From NCBI RefSeq assembly GCF_026914185.1, contig NC_070571.1, forward strand, positions 496,001 to 560,000: a DNA stretch of 64,000 nucleotides. Direction: 5' to 3'. Shown here piece after piece: positions 1-10,071 of this stretch. The first letter of the stretch is position 1, and each line of letters starts with the position of its first letter. Source of the stretch: Puccinia triticina (lineage: Eukaryota; Basidiomycota; Pucciniomycetes; Pucciniales; Pucciniaceae). The notes under the pieces are model-generated. The model worked only from the letters and a program-made list of their open reading frames with translations, had not been told where the DNA came from and made no database searches. The position numbers and the translations under genes are program-made.

Positions 1-261
1 ACCAGTTGCTGTTTTAGTTGATTTTGATGGAAGCAACGGGTAAACCTGCTGATCAAGGGCGAACAGTATGGGTGATAAGAACGGATGGTGAGCTGAGTAG
101 TCCAAACAAAGGGGAAGAATAGGCAAACACCTCACCGGATTCCCTTTTTTGGTGGGTTTTGTGCGACGACGGAATTGGCGGGTCAATTGGCGGCTGGATG
201 GCAGAAAGATGGATGGAAAGGTCAGTTCATTGTTCCCAGGAATGGGTGTGGAGGGGGGAGG

Positions 262-499
262 CAGCTTACCGGTAGCGGTAATGGTTTTTTTGGTTCGGGT
301 GGCTGGCTGGAAGGGTTCCTGGTTTTTTTTTTTTTTTTCGGCGCCGGAATCGGCGAGTCGATCGGCAGCTGGATCGTAGACAGAGAGATGGGAGTGTCAG
401 CTGATTATCCAAAGAGAGAAGGGGGAACGAGCGGCTTACCGGTAGCGGCAATCGTTTTTTTGTGCGGGTGGGTAGGTAGGTGGCTGGAAGGGTTCCTGG
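262..499. repeat. Two-copy diverged direct repeat
   Basis: A segment of about 65 bp, starting near GCTTACCGGTAGCGG and ending near GGAAGGGTTCCTGG, occurs at about 262-325 and again at about 432-499, 170 bp apart. The copies differ by substitutions and by poly-T length. Open frames across it (about 150 codons) are Gly/Phe-rich translations of this G- and T-rich sequence and resemble no family, so I call no gene. I see nothing else between 1 and 1465 apart from ordinary non-repetitive DNA. Confidence 0.55.
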
Positions 500-1474
500 T
501 GGGTGGCAGGATGGTGGGGCCGGGCGAGGCTGGGGAAGCTGGATCGGGGGGCGGATTTCGTTGGGGGGAAATCTGGGCCACATTTCAACTTGAATCGCGA
601 AGCATTAAACAAAAGTCAAGCCCACCTTGAACTAATGTTGTACAATTTCCTTCGATGAACTTTGATGAAGGCTTCATGGTCGCTTGGGTTGACTCCTAGT
701 AGATATCAGCTTTAGCGAAAACAGCTCTAGGGTGAGTATACAAATCAAAAGGTATCCTCACGAAATGACGCATCCACCACCTAGATTCGCAGAAACTCCA
801 GAGTGACAGACAAGAGGGTTTTCGGGCTTCTTGGGGGTAGGATCATTCTTGACTACGTTGGAGAGATTGTAATTCTTCATTTAAGAGGAGCTTCGTTGAA
901 AATGGGTTAAAGAAGCTAGTGTAGAGAGCAGGGCAGGGGATATACGATGCCTGAATAGAGGTCTACAGTAAATACTTCGATCCATGCTGATGGGTACGTA
1001 CATAAGTACTACGGAATGATGCACTCATTGCCGCACTGAACAAACCGATGACAAAGACAACTCTCTTCACTGGTGCATGTAGTTCCTTACAACTAGACGC
1101 AATTTATCTTAGAAAAACAAATGATTTGTTGGTTTCGTTCCCTACCAAAAAGTTCGGAGATTGGAGTGAGCTGTGTGTTATGTAAATACATACAGCTGCA
1201 CACCAGGTTACCGGGTTCCAAATGCTACAAGCCTAAAAAAGCTTCTCGGGAGGAGAGCCCCTTGAGGCTGACGAAGTTCGCAATTGGCTGAGCTCCATTT
1301 CAACGTGTCTGGAAAAGGGGGTTTGGGTTTGAGGACCTTACGTAACAGTTTTCTATATATCAGAGTGAGAATGAGCTCATGATGAAAGATCATGAACAGA
1401 CTGCTTTTAATGCATTCAAAAATGGAAAAACCTCCGTCAACGGCGGATGATGTCCTTATCGGTACATGATGCTT

Positions 1475-1563
1475 CGAACTTAACGCAGCCTCCGAGGAGG
1501 TCGCGCCCTCCGGCGGAGGGCCCTTCGGGCCCCCCTCGGAGGGACTTATGTAGATAAGTTCGA
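1475..1563. mobile_element. GC-rich hairpin MITE with 8-bp target duplication
   Basis: A short foldback starts CGAACTTA and ends TAAGTTCG, with a GC-rich, palindromic core (GGAGGGCCC/GGGCCCCCC-like). TGATGCTT directly precedes it (1467-1474) and directly follows it (1564-1571), which reads as an 8-bp target-site duplication. An 8-bp duplication is typical of hAT-type insertion, but the element is too short to encode anything. Related GC hairpins lie near 2322, 37926 and 63856. Confidence 0.6.
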
Positions 1564-2321
1564 TGATGCTTACATGTATGTTTGCCTATTTAGCTAGGCT
1601 ACATAGAAGTGATGGTTCACCTTTCAAACCTGACATCTATCGGATAGGGAAGCTGAGGCAAAATTGTGAGGACTGGGCTGCTCTCAGTTCGCTATAGATA
1701 GGCTATGAAGATGATCCAAGAGGATATCTCGCCGGTTACTTGAATAGTAACTCAACTCTGAGATTTATCGCGGAATGCGAGGGGATCTTGAGTATGATAA
1801 ATAACAATGAATTTGTGTTGTAATAGAGAATTGATTTCTCGGATTTATAAGAGTACAATGTTTGAGGAAATAATTAAGAGAAATCTCGATGAGGAAAAGA
1901 AAGGGAAAGAACGTACAAACAAAATCTGAACTATGTATGGTACATAAACTCAAAGCAAATGACGATCCCGATGACAAAACAAGAATATATATTTACGTCA
2001 TAACACTTCACAAATTGAATTAAGTATAAATTCGATTAATGAGATCGACCCATCACCGATCAGGGTGAAGTTCTTTGAAAAGTTTTGGTTGGCAACCAAT
2101 ATCATTTCGAGGTGTCTGCATGCAACGGGGGACCGCCGTCAGACGGTCGACGTTTCCACTGGAATTTTCCTGGAATTCTACTGGAGGGCAATCCGAAGAT
2201 ATGATGGATTGCCAACGCCTTTCCGGATTGCTTTTGACTGCTACTCGGAATAGTTCCGGGCTGTGGTGGTGATTGGCTCAAAATGAGGACCAAACACATC
2301 ACCCAGTCAAAAGGGGGGCTT

Positions 2322-2428
2322 GAACCTGACTTATCACAAGTCCCTCGCTTTGGAGGGCCCTGTTACAGCCTGGGCTGGCGCAAAGCGGCCTTGCACGAAG
2401 CGCAACCTCCGAAGGAAGGACTTGCAGG
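2322..2428. mobile_element. GC-rich hairpin MITE, same general family
   Basis: The segment opens with ACTTATCACAAGTCCCTC, has a GC-rich core, and closes with GGAAGGACTTGCAGG. AAGTCC near the left end pairs with GGACTT near the right. The pattern matches the elements at about 37926-38012 and 63856-63955. No clear target duplication was found. Assignment is by sequence likeness only. Confidence 0.45.
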
Positions 2429-2609
2429 TAAAGCCAAAAAATTGGCTTGAGAGCTTTCAGTGTTTTGGGGGGAGTTTTTTCCCGCTCCCCTTTCAGGTGT
2501 CTTCTCCTTGTGTATTCCTATCGCCTGTGGTGCCAGATTAAAGGCCTGATTTTTCTCTTTCTTTTGGTGTCAATCACCACTTTTCCCCCTTCACAAACTC
2601 CTTCCATCC

Positions 2610-2823
2610 ACTGCCAGTATATTTGGCTGGGTTGAATTCATCCCAGCTTAACTGGAATGCACTCAACCAATTTAAACTTGGTTGATCTCAACCAATTTAA
2701 TATAAACCCAAGGGGGGTACCTTGGATTTATATTCCATCAGTTGAGATCACCCAAGTTTAAATTGGTTGAGTGCATCCCAGTTTAACTGGGATAACCTCA
2801 ACCCAGCCAATTATGCTGGCAGT
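2610..2823. mobile_element. 214-bp near-perfect foldback MITE
   Basis: The two halves are reverse complements almost end to end. The left arm starts ACTGCCAGTATATTTGGCTG; the right arm ends in the complementary CAGCCAATTATGCTGGCAGT. The centre lies around AAGGGGGGTACCTTGG. There is no coding capacity. The target duplication is unclear because the flanks also pair poorly. It could be a non-autonomous DNA transposon or a stand-alone inverted repeat; a transcript would fold into one long hairpin. Confidence 0.7.
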
Positions 2824-3155
2824 GATCCCCCTTTGAATTTTGTGATTTTTTTGTGCTCAACCAGCTGGCAGAAGTGTGTATGTAAATTCCCAGAAGATCC
2901 ATGTGGACTCAATTGAAATACAGAATTCCATCCTCCATCCACCTTGCCTGCTGAGCAAGGGCAACACTCTCCTTCAAGTGTAGATATCACAAAAGTGACA
3001 CTACATTGAAGCTGAGATGCTCAGCTATCCACAGCACTTCAGCTTGCTGACTCATGACAATGAGTGTGCGCTGTGTAAGGTCAATTTGATTCAAAAAGCT
3101 GGCCAAAAGCCATGATTTTGATGAAGCTCTCACACAGAAAAAAGCCAATAACTCA

Positions 3156-3226
3156 TAAGCCTCCCATTGGGAATGGGAGATTCTTTGCATTGGGGTGCTC
3201 CGCACCCCCAGTCCTGGGAGGCTTAG
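3156..3226. mobile_element. Short MITE with TAAGCCTCCC / GGGAGGCTTA ends
   Basis: A 71-bp GC-rich foldback with inverted ends TAAGCCTCCC and GGGAGGCTTA and smaller hairpins inside (CATTGGGAATG; GGGGTGC/GCACCCC). Related elements are at 63277-63346 and, split by another transposon, at 38592-38650 plus 45672-45682. It is non-coding. Confidence 0.5.
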
Positions 3227-3355
3227 TTAAGTCAGGCTTGAACCAGCACCATGTTGCTGATCCAGCCCACTGCAGCTCCTTGACCAATATGCTAGACAAG
3301 CCATACGGGGCATGGCATTATTTGTGTGTATGAGCCTGCATCTGCAAGGCTTGAT

Positions 3356-3557
3356 TGTTATGGTCTGTTCTGGGGAGAGGAAGATGGAGTCTGGGGTCTG
3401 GGGTTCTGGGGGTTCTGGATCAAAGATGGTAGATTGCAGGATGAGGAAGAGGCTTGGATCTCCAGCCTCTCAAACCTTGAGTATGATCCGTGACATGTAT
3501 GTGTAGTCTATGTACATGTGAGTCTGCGCTGCGGAGCCCGCGCTACGGCTCATAACA
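3356..3557 (-). repeat. Diverged LTR of truncated chromodomain Ty3 remnant (3' LTR)
   Basis: The sequence runs from TGTTATGGTCTG to GCTCATAACA and matches, with many substitutions, the LTRs at 49333-49516 and 55863-56046 (TGTAATGGGCTG to GCTCATAACA). Both carry GACATGTATGTGTA. Immediately to the right lies a purine-rich tract on the minus strand (AAAAGGGGGATAA), as expected for the polypurine tract next to the 3' LTR of a minus-strand element. Confidence 0.6.
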
Positions 3558-3699
3558 TTATCCCCCTTTTAATGCCCAAGCCGCCCCCTTTTCTGGTTGA
3601 TCAATGAAAAATAAAAATAATAATAAAAAAATTCCTCCTCTATTGGCTCTGCATTCTGTACCTGGGAAGCATTAAAAAACCCAGTGGGAAATTGCCCTC

Positions 3700-4668
3700 T
3701 CACTCTCTTCTCCATGTCCTCTGATACCTGGCTGCCGCCCCCGGGAATTTCAAGTTGAACTCCGCCAATAGGTCTCTGCTGTTCTTCAGGTTTGCCTCTG
3801 GTTCCCACAAATTCTCCACCGGTCCAAATCTGCGCCAGCTGACCCGCCCTCTCCGCCGGCTGTCCATAATGCCCTTGAACTCCCACTCATCTCTGCCGTT
3901 GAATGTTACGCTCCGGGGTCCCCCGCTGTCGGTGGGCAACTTCATTGGGCTTGTGTTTGTGGAGTATTGACACGTGGAAAACTGGGTGGACTCCCTGCAT
4001 GAAGAGCGGGAGGTTCAGTTTGTAAGCGGAGTTTGAAATTCTGCTAGCTATTGGAAATGGTCCAAGCCAGTGGTGTTCCAACTTGGGGCTGGGGCGGGTT
4101 GTTGAGATATTGCACCCATCTAGCCAAAGCTGTTCCATTACAGTGTTTTCCGCACTCCGCTATTGAACTGGCTTTTCATGGCCTCTTGCCCCGCTTGCAG
4201 ACAGTGCTTCAGTTCGTCCTGTACCTCCACCAGCTGGCAGAGTTGCTCCGCCACTGCTGGTACGCACTGCTCTGCCAACAGAATTCTGCTGTACAATGGG
4301 TTGAACCCGTAATTTGCCTTGAATGGGGACACCCCTATTGACGTGTGGTCGTTGTTGTTGTACGCAAAATCCGCCGTTGCCAGGAGCAGAGCCCAATCAT
4401 CCTGTTGGTAGCTCACAAAGTGGCGGAGGTATTGCTCCACTGCTTTGTTTGCGATTTCTGACTGTCCGTCTGTCCTTGGGTGGTACACCGTTGATGGTTG
4501 GAGGCAGATGCCGAGTCGGTTTTCCAGTTTGTGGGTGATTTGGGACACAAAAATGCTCCCTCAGTCAGAGAAAATAGTCTTTGGAGTGCCGTGGAGCTTC
4601 CAAACGTGCTCTGCCATCAGTTCCGCTAACTGCTCTGCATTCATGGAGTTCCTGCAGGGTACACCATC
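3700..4668 (-). pseudogene. Ty3/gypsy pol remnant: integrase C-terminal half plus chromodomain
   Basis: Minus-strand reading gives the end of a retroviral-type integrase core (HPRTDGQSEIANKAVEQYL, 4138-4548), then the GPY/F region (SPKLEHHWLGPFPIASRI, 3887-4138), then a chromodomain (EWEFKGIMDSRRRG and GPVENLWEPEANLKN, 3700-3945). Residues align well with the intact element at 50539-54723. It is dead. There is an in-frame TGA at 4561-4563 where the intact copy has Arg in SDRGS. Frameshifts separate the three blocks. Everything upstream of the second half of the integrase is missing. The left end abuts LTR 3356-3557; the right end is cut by the MITE at 4669. Confidence 0.85.
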
Positions 4669-5104
4669 GACAGTGGGCCGCTACGCTGCAAAAAGCGCCC
4701 ACCCATTTTGAGTAGCGTTAGCGCGCTGTTAGCGCCGCTACGATGCTCTAATTTTCAGCGGCGCTAACAGCGCGTCAATTTATTGTTAGTGTTAGCGCGC
4801 CGCTACAGTCACTACGCCACGCTACGCTGCGCTACAGCGCTTTTAGAGTAAAAAAGGCCTTTTTTCAGCTAAAAGCACTGTGGCGCACCGTAGCGCGCGC
4901 TCTTTTGCGCCCTGCGTGTGTAGCGTTAGCGCAATTGCGCGCATCTGCGCTAACGCTACGCTAACAGCTGAATTAGCTGCGCACCCTTTGCGCGTAGCGT
5001 TAGCGCAGAGAAGCGCAATTCCGCTAACGCTACACTAAAGTTTAGCGGAATTTGGCTACGCTACACCACGCTAAGGCTACAGTTAGCGTAGCTGGCCCAC
5101 TGTT
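4669..5104. mobile_element. MULE-like MITE, copy 1 (TAGCG-rich)
   Basis: The ends are GACAGTGGGCC and GGCCCACTGTT. The interior is built almost wholly from GTTAGCG/CGCTAAC and CTACGCT words on both strands. ACACCAT occurs just outside both ends (4661-4667 and 5106-5112), so a target duplication of at least 7 bp is visible. The second copy (46563-47028) has AACGGTGGGCC ends and a perfect 9-bp duplication. That points to the Mutator-like superfamily, whose usual duplication is 9-11 bp. No transposase is encoded. It interrupts the Ty3 integrase remnant. Confidence 0.75.
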
Positions 5105-5159
5105 GACACCATGGAAGTTTCCTCAGCACTTGTGTGCAAGTGACATCTCTGAACTAAGT

Positions 5160-5470
5160 CATAGATTTGGTTGGGTCTCAGTTAGATGCTGGTTGGAAGG
5201 CAATTTCATGTCTGCCACAAAATAAGTTGATAAGAACTGGAATCATACCAAATGTGTTGTGCAATGTCTGTGCAAAATGTATGCCATACCTATGCTGAAA
5301 ACCAGGCCAATTTAATGATAAGGTTTACTTGATCCTCAAGCTTGACCAAAGTTCCTAATATTTCAACTATCATGATTTTTTGCCTCTTTGGAAACCCATA
5401 CCCAGTGGGTTTCTCTGAAACCGTTTTTGTATTTATTTTCAGGGCACACACCAAAAAGCTGCCAGTTATT
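5160..5470. repeat. Dispersed repeat, copy 1
   Basis: This stretch shares a diverged core with 24900-25215, notably CATACCTATGCTGAAA, the CTTGATC..TTGACCAAA region and ACCCATACCC followed by GTTTTTGTATTT. The copies are in the same orientation. No ends or coding capacity were recognised. It is probably a fragment of an unclassified transposon. Confidence 0.4.
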
Positions 5471-5524
5471 TTTAAGTTTTTTCTATTACACATGGTTAAA
5501 ACTTTGGATGGAGTGCAGTGATAC

Positions 5525-5790
5525 TGTGGGAGGTAGAGCTGGTCCCTAGTACCCGTTGGTGGGTACACGGGTGGGTATACATGGAAGTGCGCTGGTATCT
5601 GCCAGGTGCTGGTTGTCCAGTTGGGGTCCAACTTCAGGCAGGTACCTGCGCACAAATTGCCATTCTGAAAAGCTCTGCTTGCCCCTAGTGCCCATTGGCC
5701 GGTACTACGTACCTGTGGGTGGGTACCCATGGAAGTACGCAGGTAACTGCCAGCGGGTGCTGGGTACGGGTGCAGGTGTCCATTCTCACC
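5525..5790. repeat. GGTACC-rich low-complexity block
   Basis: Dense GGGTAC/GTACCC words, many self-complementary, of the same style as 38651-38790, 45320-45660 and 28225-28300. At 38651-45663 such sequence forms the body of a hAT-like element. Here no terminal repeats were identified. The open frames across it are compositional. Confidence 0.45.
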
Positions 5791-6251
5791 AGGGGGGGAA
5801 TGGTTGCACTCTCCAGAGAGTGCCAGACTGTAATTTGGTCATTGAAATTGTCTGATGTCAGTCCAATACCAGTACTGATTCCAACTCCAACTAATGCTTA
5901 TCTCATGCTCAAGTCATCCTGAGGTCTGCAGGAAAATTTTGCTGAATTTATTTGTATTCCATTCTGAACTCATGAGTGACTCCTCCTGATGTGATTTTTA
6001 CCCTCAGTCCATCATAAATGTATTTGCAGGAGGTCTGATCAACTTCAATGGGACCATAGATGAGCCTGTGGCCAAGTAAGCCATAAACATGTTACAAGCA
6101 ACGGTGCAAAAAGTACAATACATGTGATTGTATTGGACTGTATTGTATTGGAAAAATTTAAAAATACATGTATCTGTATTGTATCTTTTTCCAAAAAGTG
6201 CACACATGTATCATTGGAATTGTTTGGTGAGACCAATACAAAATACATTTA

Positions 6252-6412
6252 GGCCCCGTTTGGCTGCCACGTTATACGTCATAAACGGTTAAATTTATGA
6301 CGCCGCGACCCAAAGTTCGCCCCCCGTTTCCACCAAAACTTTGAAACCCCCGGGGGTTGCGCGTCATAAATTTGACCATTTATGTCGTATAACGCGGCAG
6401 CCAAACGGGGCC
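6252..6412. mobile_element. Harbinger-like MITE, 161 bp, copy 1
   Basis: Terminal inverted repeats GGCCCCGTTTGGCTGCC and GGCAGCCAAACGGGGCC extend inward through the TTATACGTCATAAA region. TTA flanks both ends (6249-6251 and 6413-6415), the 3-bp target duplication usual for PIF/Harbinger elements. A second copy of exactly the same length lies at 9534-9694. It is non-coding. Confidence 0.85.
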
Positions 6413-6454
6413 TTAGCATATTTGTGTGTATCTGCATGAAAATACAATACAATA

Positions 6455-6643
6455 GGGGGTTTCAAACATGGTGCAGGTCCCATTTCAGGAACCCCAATTC
6501 AGGAAAACAAAGTTCCTGTAAAATGAATTTTCAAAATATTTCTGTATGTTTTCTGGGTAAAATTGGGTGGGTGTGTTGCAGGTGCCCTGATTTTGTGAAT
6601 TGGGGGTTCCTGAAACAGGACCTGCACCATGTTTGAAACCCCC
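6455..6643. mobile_element. TA-flanked MITE (Tc1/mariner-like), 189 bp
   Basis: Inverted ends GGGGGTTTCAAACATGG and CCATGTTTGAAACCCCC extend into GGTGCAGGTCC/GGACCTGCACC. TA flanks both ends (6453-6454 and 6644-6645), as for Tc1/mariner-type insertion. The MITE at 57958-58150 has a similar G-run start and also TA flanks. It is non-coding and sits inside the outer MITE. Confidence 0.75.
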
Positions 6644-6699
6644 TAATGTATAGCCTATACAATATGTGTATTGTAATTGTTGCACCGTTGTTACAAGGT

Positions 6700-7920
6700 C
6701 ATCCCTCTTCCCAAATTAAATGAAATTCCAATCTACTTTTCTTCAGTTCCTGATGTTTTTGAGGGATTGTGGTGCTGAAGTGATTCCAAGCCAAGCTCCA
6801 GCAAGACTCTATCACTCTCTGATACCCACATGATTATATTTATCATATGATTATTCACTTTGTACTGTGTGCCATGCGGAAATAACTCAAACTAAGTGCT
6901 CTTCATCTTTTACCCAAAATAATAGCCAAGTCCCATTATTGGCATATGGAAAACGGTCTGGAAGAAACACTACTCAGCTTGCTATCTTGTGCTCACATTT
7001 TCTCAGAACCAAATTTGTACTGTTGTTGTTATTACTGATTGGGCCTTCCTCATTCAGGCCAATTGTGGATGTTGCAAGCACCTGCCAGATTTGAGTTTAT
7101 GGGAAACCTAATGCTTGCAACAGAGGCCTTCTGTCATTTATTGTGAAGTAAAAAAAAACTTACTTTTTGTTGACCAAAAAACAGCCTAATATTGTGTAAG
7201 TTGAAATTTTGGCCGGATGCGCTCCCTGTTACAACTCCAAGGTCATGAGGGAGGCAAAGGTGGGCAGGAAACCAGACATAAAATTTGTGAGATTGAATTG
7301 TGAATTGCCGCTTTGAAGGGATTCCTTTCAGGCAGGCCAGTCACCTTTTTTTGAAGGGTGGGGGTGTGGCCGGGTGTGCCCCCAGAAAGGAGTGTGCCTT
7401 GATCAATGCTCAAAAATAAGGGCCAACCTGCGCCCTTGTCCACCACAATGTTCAGCCGAACCTCACAGTGGACCAGATGACAGCTGCCCCAACCTTCAGA
7501 GGGTGGAACTTAGAAGTTTAGTAAGAGGTAGGGCAACAAGGATGTATATCCTCATCACCCAACTTACCATCAAACTCCTTCAACAGCCGGGTTTCACTGG
7601 TGTGGAACTTCTGCGCAATGCGTGATCTGAGCTTGGAAGGGAAATAGCAAAAACTAGGTAAGTTTAGGCTACAGGTGCTTGAAGGGCTGCCTTCCTATAA
7701 TAAACTCTGGGAGAAATTTACACTAAGAATTTAGTGTGGCCAAATCAGAAGAATTATTCTTAATCTAGACTGCTTCAGACCCTAAGAACCAGGAATCTTG
7801 TGCGTGGGATGAGAGATGTTATAGTTTGACGTAAGTGACTTTTTAGAAAGGTCAATTTATATTTGTTATATTATCAAGTTCTCAATTTATGATTTCAATT
7901 TTTATTATAATTATTACTAT
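6700..7920. other. No recognisable feature
   Basis: Moderately AT-rich sequence without repeats, convincing coding signal or terminal repeats. The short open frames here (75-83 codons) have no recognisable motif. Confidence 0.5.
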
Positions 7921-7935
7921 TATGATCTTACTATT

Positions 7936-8240
7936 TAGATGGGTGATGGAAGCGGAAGTAATTTCTTAATATTACTATTTATGCTGGCATTACTTTACTA
8001 TAGTGGTGTGATGAATGCGGAAGTAATCTCTTAATATTACTATTTAGTGCAAGCATGGGGAAAAAGAAAACAGGAAGGGGCAAGGAAGGCCTCCTTTTAT
8101 AGATGAAAACTCGTCTGAGAGTGGTTTTGGTGATGTACAATAATGTATGTAGTGTGAAGTAAGAAATCAGTGTGTGAAAAAGAAATTAATATAGTGTGAA
8201 AAGAAATTACTGTAGTGTGAAAAGAAATTAATATACTGTG
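7936..8240. repeat. Two short tandem repeat blocks
   Basis: First, a 65-bp-spaced duplication around GCGGAAGTAAT.TCTTAATATT (about 7950-7985 and 8015-8050). Second, three to four units of about 20 bp with consensus AGTGTGAAAAGAAATTA at about 8170-8240. Neither is coding. Confidence 0.6.
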
Positions 8241-8589
8241 AAATAAAATGGCTACTTTGGGAAAGATGATCACGTCTAAGATGAGATTTACCAACATGTG
8301 AATGCAAATCTTTGAGGGGAAATATGTGTGAAAACAAAACAGCCTGAAGTGGCTGTGCGCCTAGTATGAGTATGAATCTTAGTGTGAAACTGATGATTTA
8401 CTGTGCTAATTTGTGGCGTGATTGATTCCTGCTGAGTGGACTATCACAGGTTTTCTGGGTGATAAAAAAGATGTGAAATCTGAGAGAAAAGATTTTATGT
8501 AAAGGATTTGTAATAAAGATATTTAATATGTAATTTGTAATGTACTATATTATATAAAACTAGACTAATTTGACGCTGTTGATGGTTGA

Positions 8590-9731
8590 TTGATCTCACC
8601 ACACCGGCCATCAAAGGGAGTGTGTCTCCTCAATTGCTGGTGCAATCCTGCCATTGAAAGGAGTACACATGTTTCAATAGTTTAGTTGTACCAGCCATTG
8701 AAGGGGGTGCGTACTCCCTTCAATGGCTGGTACAAGAAAGCCATCAATGGGATTTTGAACTCCTCTTGATGGCCGGTACAACTTGGCTTCCAAAGGGAGA
8801 CTCCCTTTAATTGCTGAGTTGTGCTAATCATCCAAGGGAGTGTGTACTCCCTTAGATGGTTGGTCTAACCCCGCCATCAGAGGGAGTTCACGTCCCCTTC
8901 AATGGTTGGTACAACTCGGCCATCGAAGGGACTTTGTACTCCTTTTGATGGCCGTGTTAGACCAATCATTGAAGGGGGTTTACTCCCTTTGACAGCCAAG
9001 TCGTACCAGCCATCAAAGCAAGTACACATTTTCCTCAATAGCCGGTACCATCCGGCCATTGGAGGGAGGCTCCCTTTGATGGCCAAGATGTGCCGATCAT
9101 TGAAGGGAGTGTGTACTCCCTTCAATGGCTGGTACTACTCAGCCATCAAAGGGAGTCTGAACTCCTCACAATGGCTGGTACGACTCAGCCATCAGAGGCA
9201 GACTCCCTTCAACGGCCGGGCTGTACCGGCCATTGAAGAGAGTACACACCCTGTTCAATGGCTGGTGAAACTCGGCCATTGAAGACCTCTGATGGCCAAG
9301 TTCCACCAGCCATCAAAAATAGTGTTTACTCCGCTTGATGGCCGGTACAGCCCGGCCGTTGGAGGGAGTCTGCCTCTGATGGCCGAGCCATACCAGCCAT
9401 TGCGAGGAGTTCAGACTCCCTTTGATGGCTGAGTAGTACCGGCCACCAATCAAAATACACAATCCCTTCAATGGTAGCCACAATCTGGCCATTGAAGGGA
9501 GTCAGAATTCCTCGCAATGGCTGGTATGACTCATGCCCCGTTTGGCTGCCGCGTTATACGTCATAAATGGTTGAATCTATGAAGCCGCGACCCAAAGTTC
9601 ACCCCCCGTTGCCACCAAAACGTTGAAACCCCCGGGGGTTGCGCGTCATAAATTTGACCATTTATGACATATAAAGCGGCAGCCAAACGGGGCCTCAGCC
9701 ATCAGAGGCAGGCTCCCTTTGACGGCTGGTC
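8590..9731. repeat. Hairpin-unit array, word GGCCATCAAAGGGAGT
   Basis: About 25 diverged copies of the word GGCCATYRAAGGGAGT alternate in direct and reverse-complement orientation, so each pair forms a stem (for example GGGAGTGTGTACTCCC). Units are joined by GGTAC- or CGGC-type spacers. The array is interrupted at 9534-9694 by a Harbinger-like MITE. It is cut at 9732 by an LTR element, beyond which it resumes at 13711 (CGGTCATTGAAGGGAGTC). It encodes nothing; open frames here are translations of the repeat. Confidence 0.85.
9534..9694. mobile_element. Harbinger-like MITE, 161 bp, copy 2
   Basis: Same length and sequence class as 6252-6412, with termini TGCCCCGTTTGGCTGCC and GGCAGCCAAACGGGGCC. 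TCA flanks both ends (9531-9533 and 9695-9697). A sister array unit near 9180 (GACTCAGCCATCAGAGGCAG) shows the uninterrupted site, so this insertion and its 3-bp duplication can be read within one array. Confidence 0.85.
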
Positions 9732-10071
9732 TGTAAGAGATCAAAGATCTCTTCACTGGGGACAGTCTTGAGTGGGCTCAAGGAGCGCAATTTCTAGTAC
9801 TTGGGGCTGTATTTCAATAGCTAGCTCGGAGAAGAATATAAAAGGTCCAGTCTTCTTCTCAGTATGTACAATTCAGGAAGGAGCTGGGGAAAATGGAAAA
9901 GGAGAATAAGGGGAAAGGAAATGCTCACCTAGCTTGGAGAAGAATATAAAAGGTCCAGTTTTCTTCTGCTGAGCTAGGAAGGCCCGGGGCAACAGGGATG
10001 ATGAGTCCTGCTGTTTACATAAGGTGTGACATGTATTTCTTGTGGAGACCGTGGTGCGCGGGGGCTTCACA
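9732..10071 (-). repeat. 3' LTR of gag-only element
   Basis: Plus-strand reading starts TGTAAGAGATCAAAGATC and ends GGGGGCTTCACA, bounded by TG/CA. Two near-identical internal segments (GGAGAAGAATATAAAAGGTC) each contain a TATAAAA box. The sequence recurs at 13370-13710 with scattered differences. Confidence 0.85.

Larger units (their letters stand above)
6099..6689. mobile_element. Outer MITE of a three-element nest (AACGGTG ends)
   Basis: The ends CAACGGTGCAA and TTGCACCGTT are inverted repeats. GTTACAAG directly flanks both sides (6091-6098 and 6690-6697), an 8-bp duplication, or 9 bp with one mismatch. The AACGGTG terminus is shared with the MULE-like MITE at 46563. Subterminal AATACA/TGTATT words are also inverted. 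Two other MITEs (6252-6412 and 6455-6643) are inserted in it. Removing them leaves an element of roughly 240 bp. Confidence 0.75.

Noticed and set aside
175..630. 151-codon plus-strand frame near the window start
   Set aside because: Gly/Phe/Trp-rich translation of G- and T-runs spanning a direct repeat, with no motif.
8590..9731. CRISPR-like array (short dyad repeats with spacers)
   Set aside because: Units alternate orientation and drift, spacers are not unique protospacer-like sequences, no cas genes are present, and the context is eukaryotic.
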